Under the pieces are notes generated by a model. The model had not been told where the DNA came from. It made no database searches and saw only the letters and a list, made by a program, of their open reading frames with translations. The position numbers were made by a program, and so were the translations under genes. 64,000 nt of DNA, from assembly GCA_001464385.1 (NCBI GenBank), contig LNFB01000340.1:1-64000 (forward strand). Direction: 5' to 3'. Position 1 is the first letter of the stretch, and every line of letters begins with the position of its first letter. The stretch comes from Deltaproteobacteria bacterium Ga0077550. Lineage in GTDB: Bacteria; Myxococcota_A; Polyangia; Nannocystales; Nannocystaceae. Shown here in pieces: positions 40,851 to 49,922 of this stretch.

Positions 40851-43287
40851 GGCATGGCCGTACGGCACGGCACGGGCCGCGCAAGGGCGGTGGCCCAACC
40901 CCGACCGCCCGGCGGGTCCGGGCGGCGCGCGCGGACGCGGCGGCCGGCCGCCGCGGACTAACCCGCGACCGCAGGCCGCTCGCCGTCGGTGCCTTCGCGG
41001 GCTCGGCCGGCGCGGCCGCGGGCGCCGGCGGCTTCGCGGCCTCGGCCGGGGCGGCCTGGGTCGCGGCGATCTTCGGCGTGACGCCCATCTCCGTCAGCAG
41101 GTGGTCGCCCTGGTCGACCGCGTCGAGGACCCACAGCACGAAGCGGATGTCGACGTGGATCGAGCGCGTGATGCCGGGGATGAACATCCAGTTCGACGCG
41201 ATCGCCTCGTAGTTGCCGTCGAACGCGAGCCCGACCAGCTCGCCCTTGGCGTTCAGCGTCGCCGAGCCCGAGTTGCCGCCGGTGATGTCGAGGTCGGCGA
41301 GGAAGTCGAGCGGCACGTCGCCGAGCGCCTCGACGCGGTACGGGCCCTTGTCGCCGTTCGCGGCGGCGAGCAGCTTGGCCGGCGCCGCGAACGGCTCGGT
41401 GCCCGTGTTCTTCGCGACCATCTGCGACAGCGTGGTGAACGGCTCGAACACCGGCGCCTCGGGCGTGGGCTTGTAGCCGCGCACGGTGCCGTAGGTGATG
41501 CGCAGCGTGCTGTTGGCGTCGGGTGCCACGGGCGTCTTCGAGTACTCGCGCAGGGCGGCCACGAACGTCGGACGGAGCGCGGCCATGGATCCGGCGCGGG
41601 TCTCCTCGCGGCCCTGCGCGGCGATGAACACCGGCGCGAGGGTGACCGCGGCCTTCACGAACGGATCCCGCAGCTGCTTCAGCTTCGCGGTGTCCTTGGC
41701 CGCGATGAGCTTCTCGCGGAAGCGTGGCTCGACCAGCTTGGTCTTGTCGTAGAGCTTGGCGAGGCCGGCGTCGATCGCTGCGGCGTCCCAGTTGCCGTCG
41801 GCGCCGGGCTTGCCGAGCAGGGCCGTCAGCGCGTCGGCGGGCCGCTGCTCGGCGGGCAGCCGGGTCGTGCGCTCGATGGCGAGGCGGAAGAGCGCGCGGT
41901 CGAGCTCCGCGTCGTAGGTCTTCATCGCGCCGTCGATCATCGCGGCCAGATCGCCCTGGGCCGGCTTGCCCGCGGCGGTGTTCTGGGCGGTGATGGCCGC
42001 TGACAACGCGGCACCGAACAGCTGGCTGCCCTCGGCGAGCTCGCGCAGCGCGGCGTCGTGATCGCGGACCTTGCGGTACTCGGCGTCGAGCGCCGCGAGC
42101 TTCTCGAACACGCCGCCGTACTTGGCGGTGCGGGCCGCGTCGCCGGCGATCCACGCCTGCAGCTCGGCCTCGAGCCTGGCCTTCTGCTCGGCCAGTCCGC
42201 CCTTGGTCAGGCCGTCGAGCATCCCCTGGAAGTTGGTGTGGTAGTTGGCCAGGCGGCGCAGCCGACTCGCCGACTTGATGAGCAGCTCGGGCCGCTGCTT
42301 GCCGAGGGCCTCGAGCAACGCGATGGTCTCGCCGTAGCGGCCGATGTCGCGGGGGTATCGCCACGAGATCGCGTCCTTGACCTCCTCGGCGGTGCTCAGG
42401 CGGTTCGTGCGACCGGGGTAGCCGGCGACCATGACGAAATCCCCGCCGTCGAGGGGCTCGCTGGCGATCCGCAGGTGGTGCGGCGGGACGTAGGGCACGT
42501 TCTCGGGCGAGGGATCGGCGGGCTGGCCGTCCTTGCCGACGTAGGCGCGCAGGAACGAGAAGTCGCCGGTGTGCCGGGGCCAGCGCCAGTTGTCGACCTC
42601 GCCGCCGAACACCCCGATGCCCGCGTGCGGGGCGTAGACCAGCCGCACGTCGCGGATCTCGAGCGCGTCGATCATGTAGTACTCGGCGCCCTCGAAGAAC
42701 GACCGCACCGAGCAGTCGTGGCCGGGCTTCTGCGCCTCGCACGTCTGCTCGAGATCGCGGGTGCGCTTCTGGGTCTCGAGGAAGCGCGCCTGGGGATCGG
42801 CGATCTGGTCGAGGCCCTGCGTCATCTCGGACGTCACCTCGCGGATCGCCTGGGTGACGTAGATGCGCTGGTTGGCGCCCGCGGGCTTCTCGTCGGCGAG
42901 CGTCGCGGCGAGGTAGCCGTCGACGAGCAGGTTCTGGTCCGGCGTCGAGTTGTTCTGCAGCGCCCCGATCACGCAGTGGTGGTTGGTGATCACCAGGCCC
43001 TGCGGCGACACGAACGAGGCCGAGCAACCGCCCAGGCTCACCACCGCGCCGAGCGGGAACGAGGTCGGGTCGCCGAGCGCCGCCGGGTCGTAGCCGAGGC
43101 CGAGGGTCTTCAGCGTCTCGGTGTGACCGACCATCTGCGTCGGCATCCACATGCCACCGGGGTTCTCGAACGCCACGGCGGCCGGGGCAGCGGGGCCCGT
43201 GGGCGGCTGCGTCGTCGACGGCTTGCACGAGGACGTGGCGGCGAGGAGGGAAGCGACGGCGACGAGGGCTCGAACGCGCACGGACAT
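40786..43287 (-). CDS. S46 family dipeptidyl-peptidase, lipoprotein-like signal
   Basis: A DPP7/DPP11-type serine exopeptidase of 833 aa as read. Signal: VRALVAVASLLAATSSC. Catalytic His is in SPQGLVITNHHC, Asp in RWPRHTGDFSFLR, and Ser in DITGGNSGSA followed by GLAFDGNYEA. The helical domain lies between. The family is about 700-720 aa and should end near DQGDHLLTEMGVTP. Here an Ala/Pro tail and then 60 Arg/Pro-rich residues run 65 nt into neuB. Another frame stops at 40958, so a small frameshift near the C-terminus is likely. Near-match TAGGCA ends 8 nt before the ATG. Confidence 0.85.
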   Translation of the reverse strand: MSVRVRALVAVASLLAATSSCKPSTTQPPTGPAAPAAVAFENPGGMWMPTQMVGHTETLKTLGLGYDPAALGDPTSFPLGAVVSLGGCSASFVSPQGLVITNHHCVIGALQNNSTPDQNLLVDGYLAATLADEKPAGANQRIYVTQAIREVTSEMTQGLDQIADPQARFLETQKRTRDLEQTCEAQKPGHDCSVRSFFEGAEYYMIDALEIRDVRLVYAPHAGIGVFGGEVDNWRWPRHTGDFSFLRAYVGKDGQPADPSPENVPYVPPHHLRIASEPLDGGDFVMVAGYPGRTNRLSTAEEVKDAISWRYPRDIGRYGETIALLEALGKQRPELLIKSASRLRRLANYHTNFQGMLDGLTKGGLAEQKARLEAELQAWIAGDAARTAKYGGVFEKLAALDAEYRKVRDHDAALRELAEGSQLFGAALSAAITAQNTAAGKPAQGDLAAMIDGAMKTYDAELDRALFRLAIERTTRLPAEQRPADALTALLGKPGADGNWDAAAIDAGLAKLYDKTKLVEPRFREKLIAAKDTAKLKQLRDPFVKAAVTLAPVFIAAQGREETRAGSMAALRPTFVAALREYSKTPVAPDANSTLRITYGTVRGYKPTPEAPVFEPFTTLSQMVAKNTGTEPFAAPAKLLAAANGDKGPYRVEALGDVPLDFLADLDITGGNSGSATLNAKGELVGLAFDGNYEAIASNWMFIPGITRSIHVDIRFVLWVLDAVDQGDHLLTEMGVTPKIAATQAAPAEAAKPPAPAAAPAEPAKAPTASGLRSRVSPRRPAAASARAARTRRAVGVGPPPLRGPCRAVRPCHGHRTGQCPQGRRRDRLQPQG

Positions 43288-43439
43288 CGGCGGCATGCCT
43301 AACAGATCCGCCGCACCCCGGGTCGGGTTTCGCCGGGGGCGCGTGCGCCGGCGCTGAGCGGTGGCGCACGTCCGGGCGTCGACCCACCCCGCCCCGTTGG
43401 CCCTCGGTCCGGCGCTCGCCAAGCAGGCTCGGCCTTCGC

Positions 43440-43445
43440 TACGCT
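43440..43445 (+). promoter_or_regulatory. -10 element TACGCT, leaderless-type, for the lipid kinase
   Basis: TACGCT ends 9 nt before the TTG start. Confidence 0.45.
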
Positions 43446-43454
43446 TGCGGGCCG

Positions 43455-44507
43455 TTGCCTCGCCCCCGCCGCACCCTGCTCGTGGCCAACCCGACCGCCC
43501 GCAGCGGCAAGGCCAAGCGCTACATCGACGACGCGATGGCGGTGCTCGACGACGCCGGACTCGCCCCCGAGTTCGTCGCGACGCTGCCCGCCGGCGCCAC
43601 GGTCGCGGCGCTCGCCGCCCGGATCGAGCGCGAGGACGCGGCGCGCGTCGTCTACATGGGCGGCGACGGGACCTTCGCCGAGGCGGCCAAGGCGATCATC
43701 CTCGCCCGCGAGCGCGCCGGCATCGACGTGCCCCTGGGCATGCTGCCGATGGGCACCGCCAACGATCAGGGCCGCAGCTTCGGCATCACGTCGGGGGTGA
43801 GGGCGCTGCGCAGGAACGTCGAGATCATCGCCGCCGGCATCGAGCAGTGGCTCGACGTCGGCCGGATCGTCGCGTTCGACCCGGCGGGCGAACCCATCGC
43901 CAAGGACCTGTGGTTCGACAGCTGCGGCATGGGCCTGTCGGCGCGGGTGCTGGCCAAGCGCAACCGCGAGCGCGAGTGGGTCGAGAAGGTCCCGGTCCTG
44001 CGCGCCTTCTACCGCGACAAGCTGGTGTACACGAGCGCGACGCTGCGAACCCTGGTGCTCGGTGCGCTCGGTGGCGCCAACTTCGACGCCGAGATCACGA
44101 TCGACGACGCCGTCGCCGAGTTCGAATCGGTCACCGACATCCTGGTCCAGGGCACGATCATCTACGCGGGGGACTGGATCTTCGATCCCACCGCCAAGCC
44201 CGACGACGGGAAGTTCGAGGTCGTGGTGCTGCGCGGGCACGCCGACTGGGCCGCCGCGGCGCTCGGCGGGCACAAGCGCAACCCGGTGACCGGCGACGAC
44301 CTCGAGGTGCTCGGCCTGCCGCGGCGGGACGTGCCACGCGGCCGCGTCATCGACATCCGGCTGCTCCCGCGGCGAAAGGGCCGCATCGACCCGCAGATCG
44401 CGGCGCAGATCGACGGTGAGGAGTTCCTCACCGCCAGCCACTACCGCATCGAGAACCTGTTCCACCACCTACGCATCATCGTGCCCGAGGATTCCCACTG
44501 GGTCTGA
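43455..44507 (+). CDS. Diacylglycerol/lipid kinase family protein (DagK/YegS-like)
   Basis: A 350-aa protein with the DGK catalytic fold: TLLVANPTARSGKAKRYIDD, the nucleotide motif VVYMGGDGTFAEAAKAI and GMLPMGTANDQGRSFGI. The beta-rich C-terminal domain ends with IDGEEFLTASHYRIE, the lipid-kinase return strand. Such enzymes phosphorylate diacylglycerol or related lipids. The TTG start follows TACGCT by 9 nt; no other start suits the N-terminal strand. It is divergent from the S46 peptidase gene. Confidence 0.87.
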   Translation: MPRPRRTLLVANPTARSGKAKRYIDDAMAVLDDAGLAPEFVATLPAGATVAALAARIEREDAARVVYMGGDGTFAEAAKAIILARERAGIDVPLGMLPMGTANDQGRSFGITSGVRALRRNVEIIAAGIEQWLDVGRIVAFDPAGEPIAKDLWFDSCGMGLSARVLAKRNREREWVEKVPVLRAFYRDKLVYTSATLRTLVLGALGGANFDAEITIDDAVAEFESVTDILVQGTIIYAGDWIFDPTAKPDDGKFEVVVLRGHADWAAAALGGHKRNPVTGDDLEVLGLPRRDVPRGRVIDIRLLPRRKGRIDPQIAAQIDGEEFLTASHYRIENLFHHLRIIVPEDSHWV

Positions 44508-44586
44508 GTCCGTCCCGGGGCTCGACGTCGTCGCCTCGGCGCCCGACGTTGCTGGGCTGGGGTACCTGTGGCACGTTTCGTCGCGC

Positions 44587-45594
44587 GTGGTCGAACGCGT
44601 GACGAGCGATCGTTGGGGACGAGCCGTCATCGCGCTCGCGGTGGCGGCGTCGGGCTGCGGCCGCGTCGGCGAGGCGATCCAGAGCCGCGTGCAGGCGGAG
44701 GTCGAGGCCCGCGTCCTCATCGACGACGCGCACATGCCCGGCACGCTCGCCACGCCGCAGCTCGACGATCAGGATCGGCTCGCCGACAAGCTGTCGCTCT
44801 ACCACGAGTGCCTGCGCCGCACGCGGGGCCACGTCGTCGAGAGCTACAAGCGGTGGACGCAGGGCATCGATCTCAAGACCGGCGGACCCAAGCGCAACGG
44901 CGCGCGTCCCCTGGTGTACCCGGTCGACGGCGACCTGCAGCCGTGCCGTCGCGCCGCCGACGAGGGTCCGCTGCGCGAGCCGTCGCTGCCGGCGATCGAG
45001 GCGGCGATGCAGCAGTACCTGGCGGCGCTCACGGCCTTCGCCGCCCTCGCCGTCACGCTCGACGCGTACTACGGCCCGGAGGCGTTCAAGGAGGACGCGT
45101 GGGCCAAGGGCAAGGAGCTCGCGCCGCAGTTCATCGCCGCGTGGGGCGCGTGGGAGCTCGCCCGCGACGCGCTGTCCGGCGAGCTCGAGGAGGTGCGCGA
45201 CGGACTCGACGAGCTGCGGCTCGCGCAGGCCGGCGCGCAGGAGGGCCCGAGCATGCGCTGGCACTGCCACCGCGCGATGCTGGCGGCCAAGGGCTTCGAG
45301 CGCTGCACGCGTCGCGATCCGTTGAGCGCGGGGATGTGCGACGGCGCGTTGACGACGTTCGACGGCCGCCTCTCCGAGCTGCACGCCTTCGCCGAGTCCC
45401 ACGAGGCCGAGGCGGATCGCGTGTTCTGGTGGCCGAGCTACGACGCCGCGCTCCGCGATTTCGCCGAGGACGCGCACGCGGTCACGAACCTGCTGCGCAC
45501 CAAGAAGTTCACCGGCGATCTGGACGCGCTGCGCGACCACCACGACGAGATCCGGGCCGCGTTCGACAACCTCCGCTTCGACCTGCCGCGCTGA
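44587..45594 (+). CDS. DUF3829-like helical lipoprotein
   Basis: A 335-aa predicted lipoprotein with signal WGRAVIALAVAASGC. The mature protein is nearly all alpha-helical. DKLSLYHECLRRTRGHVVESYKRW and YDAALRDFAEDAHAVTNLLRTKK suit DUF3829 (YiiG-like) proteins. Several WxAW/Cys pairs (WHCHRAML, CTRRDPLSAGMC) suggest a disulfide. The start could be GTG 44587 or 44599, and both leave the signal intact. No enzymatic role is visible. It lies between the lipid kinase gene and the convergent rpoH. Confidence 0.65.
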   Translation: MVERVTSDRWGRAVIALAVAASGCGRVGEAIQSRVQAEVEARVLIDDAHMPGTLATPQLDDQDRLADKLSLYHECLRRTRGHVVESYKRWTQGIDLKTGGPKRNGARPLVYPVDGDLQPCRRAADEGPLREPSLPAIEAAMQQYLAALTAFAALAVTLDAYYGPEAFKEDAWAKGKELAPQFIAAWGAWELARDALSGELEEVRDGLDELRLAQAGAQEGPSMRWHCHRAMLAAKGFERCTRRDPLSAGMCDGALTTFDGRLSELHAFAESHEAEADRVFWWPSYDAALRDFAEDAHAVTNLLRTKKFTGDLDALRDHHDEIRAAFDNLRFDLPR

Positions 45595-45621
45595 GCCGCG
45601 CGGGACGACGTCGGGTGGTGC

Positions 45622-46515
45622 TCAGGCGGCCTCGGCCATGACCGCACCCTCGGGCGCGAGGTCGGCGAGCGAGCGACGCAGCTTGGTCTTCACCCGCTGC
45701 TCGAGCTGACGCACGCGCTCGCGCGACAGGCCGAGGGTCTTGCCGATCTCCGACAGGGTCTGGCGCTCGCCGCCGATGAGACGGTGGTGCACGATGACCT
45801 GCTCGCGCTCGTCGAGCCGGGTGAGCGCGTCGGCGACCCGCTCGTGGACGAGGGTCTGGACCTCGCCGCTCAGCAGCGAGTTCTCCTGGTCGGTGCCGCC
45901 GTCGGCGAGCGTGTCCATGATCGTCGAGGTCCCCTCGCGGTAGGCCTTGGCGTCGAGCGACAGGTCGCGGGCGTCGATCCGCTGCTCCATCGAGCGGATG
46001 CGCTCCTCACTGGTGGCGAAGGTCGCGGCGAGGTGCGCCGTGAGGTCCTCGCCGCTGCCGAGGCGCGCGGCGAGCTTGGCCTTCTCGCGGTGGAGGCGGA
46101 AGAACAGCTTGCTCTGCATCGGCCCGGTGCCGACACCCACCAAGCTCCAGTGCTTGAGGATGTACGACAGCACGTGGGCACGGACCCAGTACGAGGCGTA
46201 GGTCATGAACCGCAGCCCTCGCTCGGGCTCGAAGCGGCGCACGGCCTGCAGCAGGCCCATGTTGCCCTCGGCGACGAGCTCGTTCACGCGGAAGCCGTAG
46301 CCACGGTAGCCGTGGGCGATCTTCACCACGTAACGGAGATTGCAGCACACCAGCAGATCGCCCGAGGCCTTGTCGCCCTCGCGGTAGGAGCGGGACAGGG
46401 ACAGCTCGCGGTCACGGTCGAGGACCGGGTACCGTTCGATGGCGGTGGAGTAGCGGGAAAAGCCTTGATCGGTCGCAAGCGCGTCGAACATGTCGGGGAT
46501 CTCCATCGTCGGCAT
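45622..46515 (-). CDS. rpoH: RNA polymerase sigma factor RpoH (heat-shock sigma-32 type)
   Basis: A 297-aa group 3 sigma-70-family factor. Region 1.2/2 begins YSTAIERYPVLDRDRELSLSRSYREGDKASGDLLVCCNLRYVV. Region 2.3-2.4 is GLRFMTYASYWVRAHVLSYILKHWSLVGVG. The RpoH box QSKLFFRLHREKAKL is specific to sigma-32 proteins. Region 4 is RLIGGERQTLSEIGKTLGLSRERVRQLEQRVKTKLR. It should direct chaperone and protease genes after protein-folding stress. ATG 46515 is used; 46506 is a close alternative. Upstream, the promoter TTGCCG-N17-CATATA overlaps a CCCCGCATATA stretch that resembles a sigma-32 -10. Confidence 0.92.
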   Translation of the reverse strand: MPTMEIPDMFDALATDQGFSRYSTAIERYPVLDRDRELSLSRSYREGDKASGDLLVCCNLRYVVKIAHGYRGYGFRVNELVAEGNMGLLQAVRRFEPERGLRFMTYASYWVRAHVLSYILKHWSLVGVGTGPMQSKLFFRLHREKAKLAARLGSGEDLTAHLAATFATSEERIRSMEQRIDARDLSLDAKAYREGTSTIMDTLADGGTDQENSLLSGEVQTLVHERVADALTRLDEREQVIVHHRLIGGERQTLSEIGKTLGLSRERVRQLEQRVKTKLRRSLADLAPEGAVMAEAA

Positions 46516-46613
46516 GACCCGGCCCGAAATGGGTCGGACGCGCCCCGATGGGAGCCCTGCAGCGGAAACGAATCGCGGAAAACCCCCCGGCCGCCCTCGA
46601 CTCGTCAGGGATG

Positions 46614-46642
46614 TATATGCGGGGGTCCGGTCGCCGCGGCAA
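46614..46642 (-). promoter_or_regulatory. Putative rpoH promoter
   Basis: TTGCCG (-35) and CATATA (-10) are 17 bp apart on the minus strand, about 100 bp before rpoH. The same stretch reads CCTTGCC ... CCCCGCATATA, like sigma-32 promoters (CTTGAA / CCCCAT-T), so autoregulation is possible. Confidence 0.45.
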
Positions 46643-46729
46643 GGGCGAGTTGCGAGGTCGATGCATTTCGGTGGTAGCGTTGCGCACACACGGCCCGCGG
46701 CCGAACGGCCGTCCGCGAAGGATCCAACG

Positions 46730-47770
46730 ATGCGTGCGATCACGCTGCACCGACACGGCGATGCCTCGGTCCTCGCGCCCGAGGCCCTGCCCGACCCGGT
46801 CGTCGGCCCGGGCCAGGCCCTGGTCGCGATCGAGGCCTGCGCCCTCAACCGCCTCGATCTGTGGGTCCGCGGCGGGCTGCCGAACCTGCGGCTGACCTAC
46901 CCCCACGTGCTCGGGAGCGACATCGCCGGCCGCGTCCTCGAGACCGGCCCCGGGGTCGACCCCGCCTGGCGGGACCGCGCCGTGGTGCTCAACCCCGGCC
47001 TGTCGTGCGGCGCGTGCGAGTCGTGCCTCGGGGGTTGGGACAACCTCTGTCCGCGCTATCGCATCCTCGGCGAGAACGTGGGCGGGGGCTACTGCGAGCG
47101 CATCTGCGTGCCGCAGGCCAACCTCGTCGCGAAGCCCGAGAACCTCGGCATGATCGAGGCGGCCGCCGTGCCCCTGACCTTCCTCACCGCTTGGCAGATG
47201 GTCGTCACCCGCGGCCGCGTCGCGCCCGGCGACACCGTGCTCGTGCACGCGGTCGGCAGCGGCGTCGGGGTCGCGGCGCTGCAGATCGCCAAGCTCCACG
47301 GCGCGCGCGTCGTCGCCCTCGCGAGCACCGACGCGAAGCTCGAGCGCGCGCGGGAGCTCGGCGCCGACGCGACCGTCCGCACCGCCGATCCCGAGTGGCC
47401 CAAGCAGGTCCGCGCGCTGCCGTGGGTCGGCAAGCGCGGCCTCGACCTCGTGGTCGAGCACACCGGCAAGGACACCTGGTCGGCGAGCATCGAGCTTGCG
47501 CGGCGCGGCGGCACGGTCGTGACCTGCGGCGCCTCGTCGGGCTGGGATGCGACCACCGATCTGCGCCACGTGTTCTTCCGCCAGATCCAGATCCTCGGCA
47601 GCACGATGGGCAGCAAGGCCTCGCTGCACCGGATCATGGCCCTGTGCGGCGAGGGCAAGCTGCGCCCGGTGGTCGATCGCGTGTTCCCGCTCGCCGACGC
47701 CGCGGCGGCCCAACGCCACCTCGAGTCGCGCGCGCAGTTCGGCAAGGTCGTGCTCGAGATCGGGTCATGA
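46730..47770 (+). CDS. Zinc-dependent alcohol dehydrogenase / quinone oxidoreductase-like (MDR) enzyme
   Basis: A 346-aa medium-chain dehydrogenase. Seen: GHE-region equivalent YPHVLGSDIAGRVLE, structural zinc cysteines in GLSCGACESCLGGWDNLC, and the NAD(P) Rossmann motif VLVHAVGSGVGVAALQIAK. The C-terminal GKVVLEI fits. In the catalytic-zinc position the usual Cys is at EACALNRLDLW (ACALN), while the GHE motif reads GSD, so catalytic zinc binding is doubtful. An AAGGA site lies 7 nt before the ATG, and TAGCGT at 46675 may be the -10. The stop overlaps the next gene by 4 nt. Confidence 0.85.
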   Translation: MRAITLHRHGDASVLAPEALPDPVVGPGQALVAIEACALNRLDLWVRGGLPNLRLTYPHVLGSDIAGRVLETGPGVDPAWRDRAVVLNPGLSCGACESCLGGWDNLCPRYRILGENVGGGYCERICVPQANLVAKPENLGMIEAAAVPLTFLTAWQMVVTRGRVAPGDTVLVHAVGSGVGVAALQIAKLHGARVVALASTDAKLERARELGADATVRTADPEWPKQVRALPWVGKRGLDLVVEHTGKDTWSASIELARRGGTVVTCGASSGWDATTDLRHVFFRQIQILGSTMGSKASLHRIMALCGEGKLRPVVDRVFPLADAAAAQRHLESRAQFGKVVLEIGS

Positions 47771-49272
47771 GCGGCGCGCCGCGGGGACCCGAGGCCAGCG
47801 CGCCGGTGGCCTCGGCGGTGCTGGCGATCGTGCTCGCCGCCATGGTCGTGTGGCCGGGCTCCGACTTCGCGCTCGACGACGCGTGGATCCACCTCGACTA
47901 CGCCAAGAGCCTGCGGTCCGGCGACGGGTGGAGCTACAACCCCGGCGATCACGAGGCCGGGTGCTCGAGCCCGCTGTGGGTGCTGCTCCTCGCGGTGTGG
48001 CCGACGGCCGCCGATCCGGTGCGGTGGGTCCTCGCCCTGGGGGTGCTCCTGCACGCCGTGACCGCGTGGTGCGGCGCGGGGCTGGCCCTCGCGATCGGGA
48101 GGCGGCGCGCGAGCGTGGAGGCCCCGATTCCCCTGGGCTCGATCGGTTGGCTCGCCGGGGCGCTCGTCGCGACGTCGCCGCTGCTGCTGCACGGCGTGGG
48201 CAGCGGGATGGAGGTCCCGCTCGCGGCGGCCCTCGTGCTCGCGGGCGCCTGGGCGATCGTCGAGGGGCACGCCGTCGCGGCCGCCGCCCTCGGGGCGCTC
48301 GGCGTCGCCGCGCGCCCGGAGCTCGGGGCATGGAGCGTCGCGCTGCTCGCCGCGCTGTGGCTGCTGCGGTCGCGCACCGAACCGGCCCAGCGCCGCGCCG
48401 CGCTGCTCGCGGCCGCGGGGGCCCTCGGGGCGGCGGGCGTCTGGGCGCTGTGGCTGCTCGCGACCGTCGGCGCCGCGCTGCCCAACGCGTTCTACATCAA
48501 GGGCCGAGGCGGCGGCCCGGCTGGACTCGCCTACGTCACGGAGCAGGTCGCGCCCTGGCAACCGTGGCTCATCGGGCTCGGCGGCGTCGTGCTCGTCGGG
48601 GCAGCGGTGCGCCGCCACCTGCGGGAGGGCGATGGGGCGGCCGCCGCGATCGCGATCGCGAGCCTCGTCACGGTGGTCGTCGTCGCGTCGACCCGACCGC
48701 TGCACGACGGCGTGCAGTTCTTCGAGGCCCGCTACTTCGCGCCGCTGCTCGTGCCGTGGCCTGTGCTCGTCGCCCTCGGGCTGGGGGCGCTGTCGCGGCG
48801 CGTCGCCGTGGTCGCCCTCGTGCCGGTCGCCGTGTTCACCGGCCTGCAGGCCCGCGACACCGCGGCGCGGGTACGGGCGGCCGCCGAGGACACCCGCGCG
48901 CTGCACCGGCAGCCCGCGGCGTGGATCGCCGACGAGCTGCCGAGCGACGCGGTCGTCGCCGTCGAGGGTGCCGGGGCGACGCGGTTCTTCGCCCCGCGCA
49001 CGATGACGATCGTCGATCTGGTCGGGCTCAACGATCACGTCGGCGCCCGGCTGCACCGCGACCGCGAGGCGAAGATCTGCCATTGGATCGCCAGGGCCCC
49101 CACCCACGCCGTCGTCCCCGCGGGCTGGGCGGCCATGCTGGACACGGTCTTCGAGGTCACCGTGCTCGCGGCCTTCGACGACCCCGCGTACACGCAGGTC
49201 GAGCCGGTCGCGCCGATGCGCGTCGTCGCGGTGGGCCTCGGCGCGGTGCGACCAGGCCGATCGTGCCGGTAG
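47767..49272 (+). CDS. Polytopic membrane protein, GT-C glycosyltransferase-like
   Basis: A 501-aa protein with about ten TM helices (VASAVLAIVLAAMVVW, WVLALGVLLHAVTAWCGAGLALAI, AALLAAAGALGAAGVWALWLLATV and others) and a C-terminal soluble domain. FALDDAWIHLDYAKSL in the first extracytoplasmic loop, with an acidic pair after TM1, and SPLWVLLLAV are typical of GT-C lipid-linked sugar transferases of the mannosyltransferase type. The C-terminal part (AWIADELPSDAVVAVEGAGATRFF, IVDLVGLNDH) is also seen in those proteins. Its ATG overlaps the dehydrogenase stop. Substrate unknown. Confidence 0.6.
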   Translation: MSGAPRGPEASAPVASAVLAIVLAAMVVWPGSDFALDDAWIHLDYAKSLRSGDGWSYNPGDHEAGCSSPLWVLLLAVWPTAADPVRWVLALGVLLHAVTAWCGAGLALAIGRRRASVEAPIPLGSIGWLAGALVATSPLLLHGVGSGMEVPLAAALVLAGAWAIVEGHAVAAAALGALGVAARPELGAWSVALLAALWLLRSRTEPAQRRAALLAAAGALGAAGVWALWLLATVGAALPNAFYIKGRGGGPAGLAYVTEQVAPWQPWLIGLGGVVLVGAAVRRHLREGDGAAAAIAIASLVTVVVVASTRPLHDGVQFFEARYFAPLLVPWPVLVALGLGALSRRVAVVALVPVAVFTGLQARDTAARVRAAAEDTRALHRQPAAWIADELPSDAVVAVEGAGATRFFAPRTMTIVDLVGLNDHVGARLHRDREAKICHWIARAPTHAVVPAGWAAMLDTVFEVTVLAAFDDPAYTQVEPVAPMRVVAVGLGAVRPGRSCR

Positions 49273-49281
49273 AAAACGCGG

Positions 49282-49299
49282 GCCGGCGCCCGCGCCGGC
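49282..49299. terminator. G+C-rich inverted repeat after the GT-C-like gene
   Basis: GCCGGCGC and GCGCCGGC are separated by 2 nt, 9 nt after the stop codon. It forms a strong short hairpin without a T-run, just before the next promoter-like element. Confidence 0.5.
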
Positions 49300-49303
49300 G
49301 TGC

Positions 49304-49309
49304 TAGGGT
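49304..49309 (+). promoter_or_regulatory. Extended -10 TGCTAGGGT, leaderless-type, for the DUF2505 gene
   Basis: TAGGGT preceded by TGC ends 9 nt before the GTG. Confidence 0.45.
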
Positions 49310-49318
49310 CCGCGCGCC

Positions 49319-49825
49319 GTGCTCGAATTCACCCTGACCCACGGGTTCGATTGCTCGACCGACCGCTTCTGGACGCTGTTCTTCGATCCCGACTGGACGC
49401 GCCAGATGATCCTCGAGGGGCTCGGCTTCGCGACCTGCGACATCGAGCCGGTCGTCGAGGCGAACGGCAAGAAGAGCCGGTCGATGCGCGTGACCCCGAA
49501 GCTGGACCTCCCGGCCGCGGTCGCGAAGCTCCTCGGCCCCAAGCTCGGGTACACCGAGCACGGCCGCCTCGACCTCGCGACGAACGAGTGGTCCTACGAG
49601 ATCGTGATGTCGGTGATGTCCGAGCGCATCCGACTCGGCGGCCGCGTCACCGTCGAGCCCGATGGACCGGCCAAGTGCCGCCGCCGCTCGGCCCTGTGGT
49701 GCGAAGTCAAGATCTTCGGCATCGGCGGCCTGGTCGAGAAGGCCGCCGAGAAAAACATGCGCGAGGGCTGGGAGACCGCCGCGGGCTGGATGCGGAAGTG
49801 GTTCGCGGCGCACCCCAGCGCCTAG
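49319..49825 (+). CDS. DUF2505 (START-like) protein
   Basis: A 168-aa soluble protein with the DUF2505 pattern: FTLTHGFDCSTDRFWTLFFDPDWTRQMI at the N-terminus and VEVKIFGIGGLVEK-like sequence (CEVKIFGIGGLVEKAAEKNMREGW) near the end. The fold is expected to be a helix-grip/START domain binding a hydrophobic ligand. The role is unknown. The GTG start agrees with the TAGGGT hexamer and begins directly with the first strand. Confidence 0.75.
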   Translation: MLEFTLTHGFDCSTDRFWTLFFDPDWTRQMILEGLGFATCDIEPVVEANGKKSRSMRVTPKLDLPAAVAKLLGPKLGYTEHGRLDLATNEWSYEIVMSVMSERIRLGGRVTVEPDGPAKCRRRSALWCEVKIFGIGGLVEKAAEKNMREGWETAAGWMRKWFAAHPSA

Positions 49826-49887
49826 CGGCGGCCGCCGCCCCGGCCCATCCCTGGCCGCGTGGCCGTGCATGGCGACACAACCATGGC

Positions 49888-49915
49888 TTGCACGGCCGAC
49901 CCTCCGATCTATGGT
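49888..49915 (+). promoter_or_regulatory. Promoter TTGCAC-N16-TATGGT, leaderless-type
   Basis: The best -35/-10 pair in the window. TATGGT ends 7 nt before the ATG at 49923, so the transcript should begin at the start codon. Confidence 0.6.
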
Positions 49916-49922
49916 TCATTCC

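Noticed and set aside
40958..43387. 809-aa Arg-rich ORF overlapping the S46 gene
   Set aside because: It is the +1 frame shadow of the peptidase; the peptidase frame holds all catalytic motifs. Only its stop is of interest for the frameshift.
44510..44600. Leaderless-type TACCTG before the DUF3829 gene
   Set aside because: The hexamer ends in G and lies about 18 nt from the nearest plausible start, so it does not fit the pattern.
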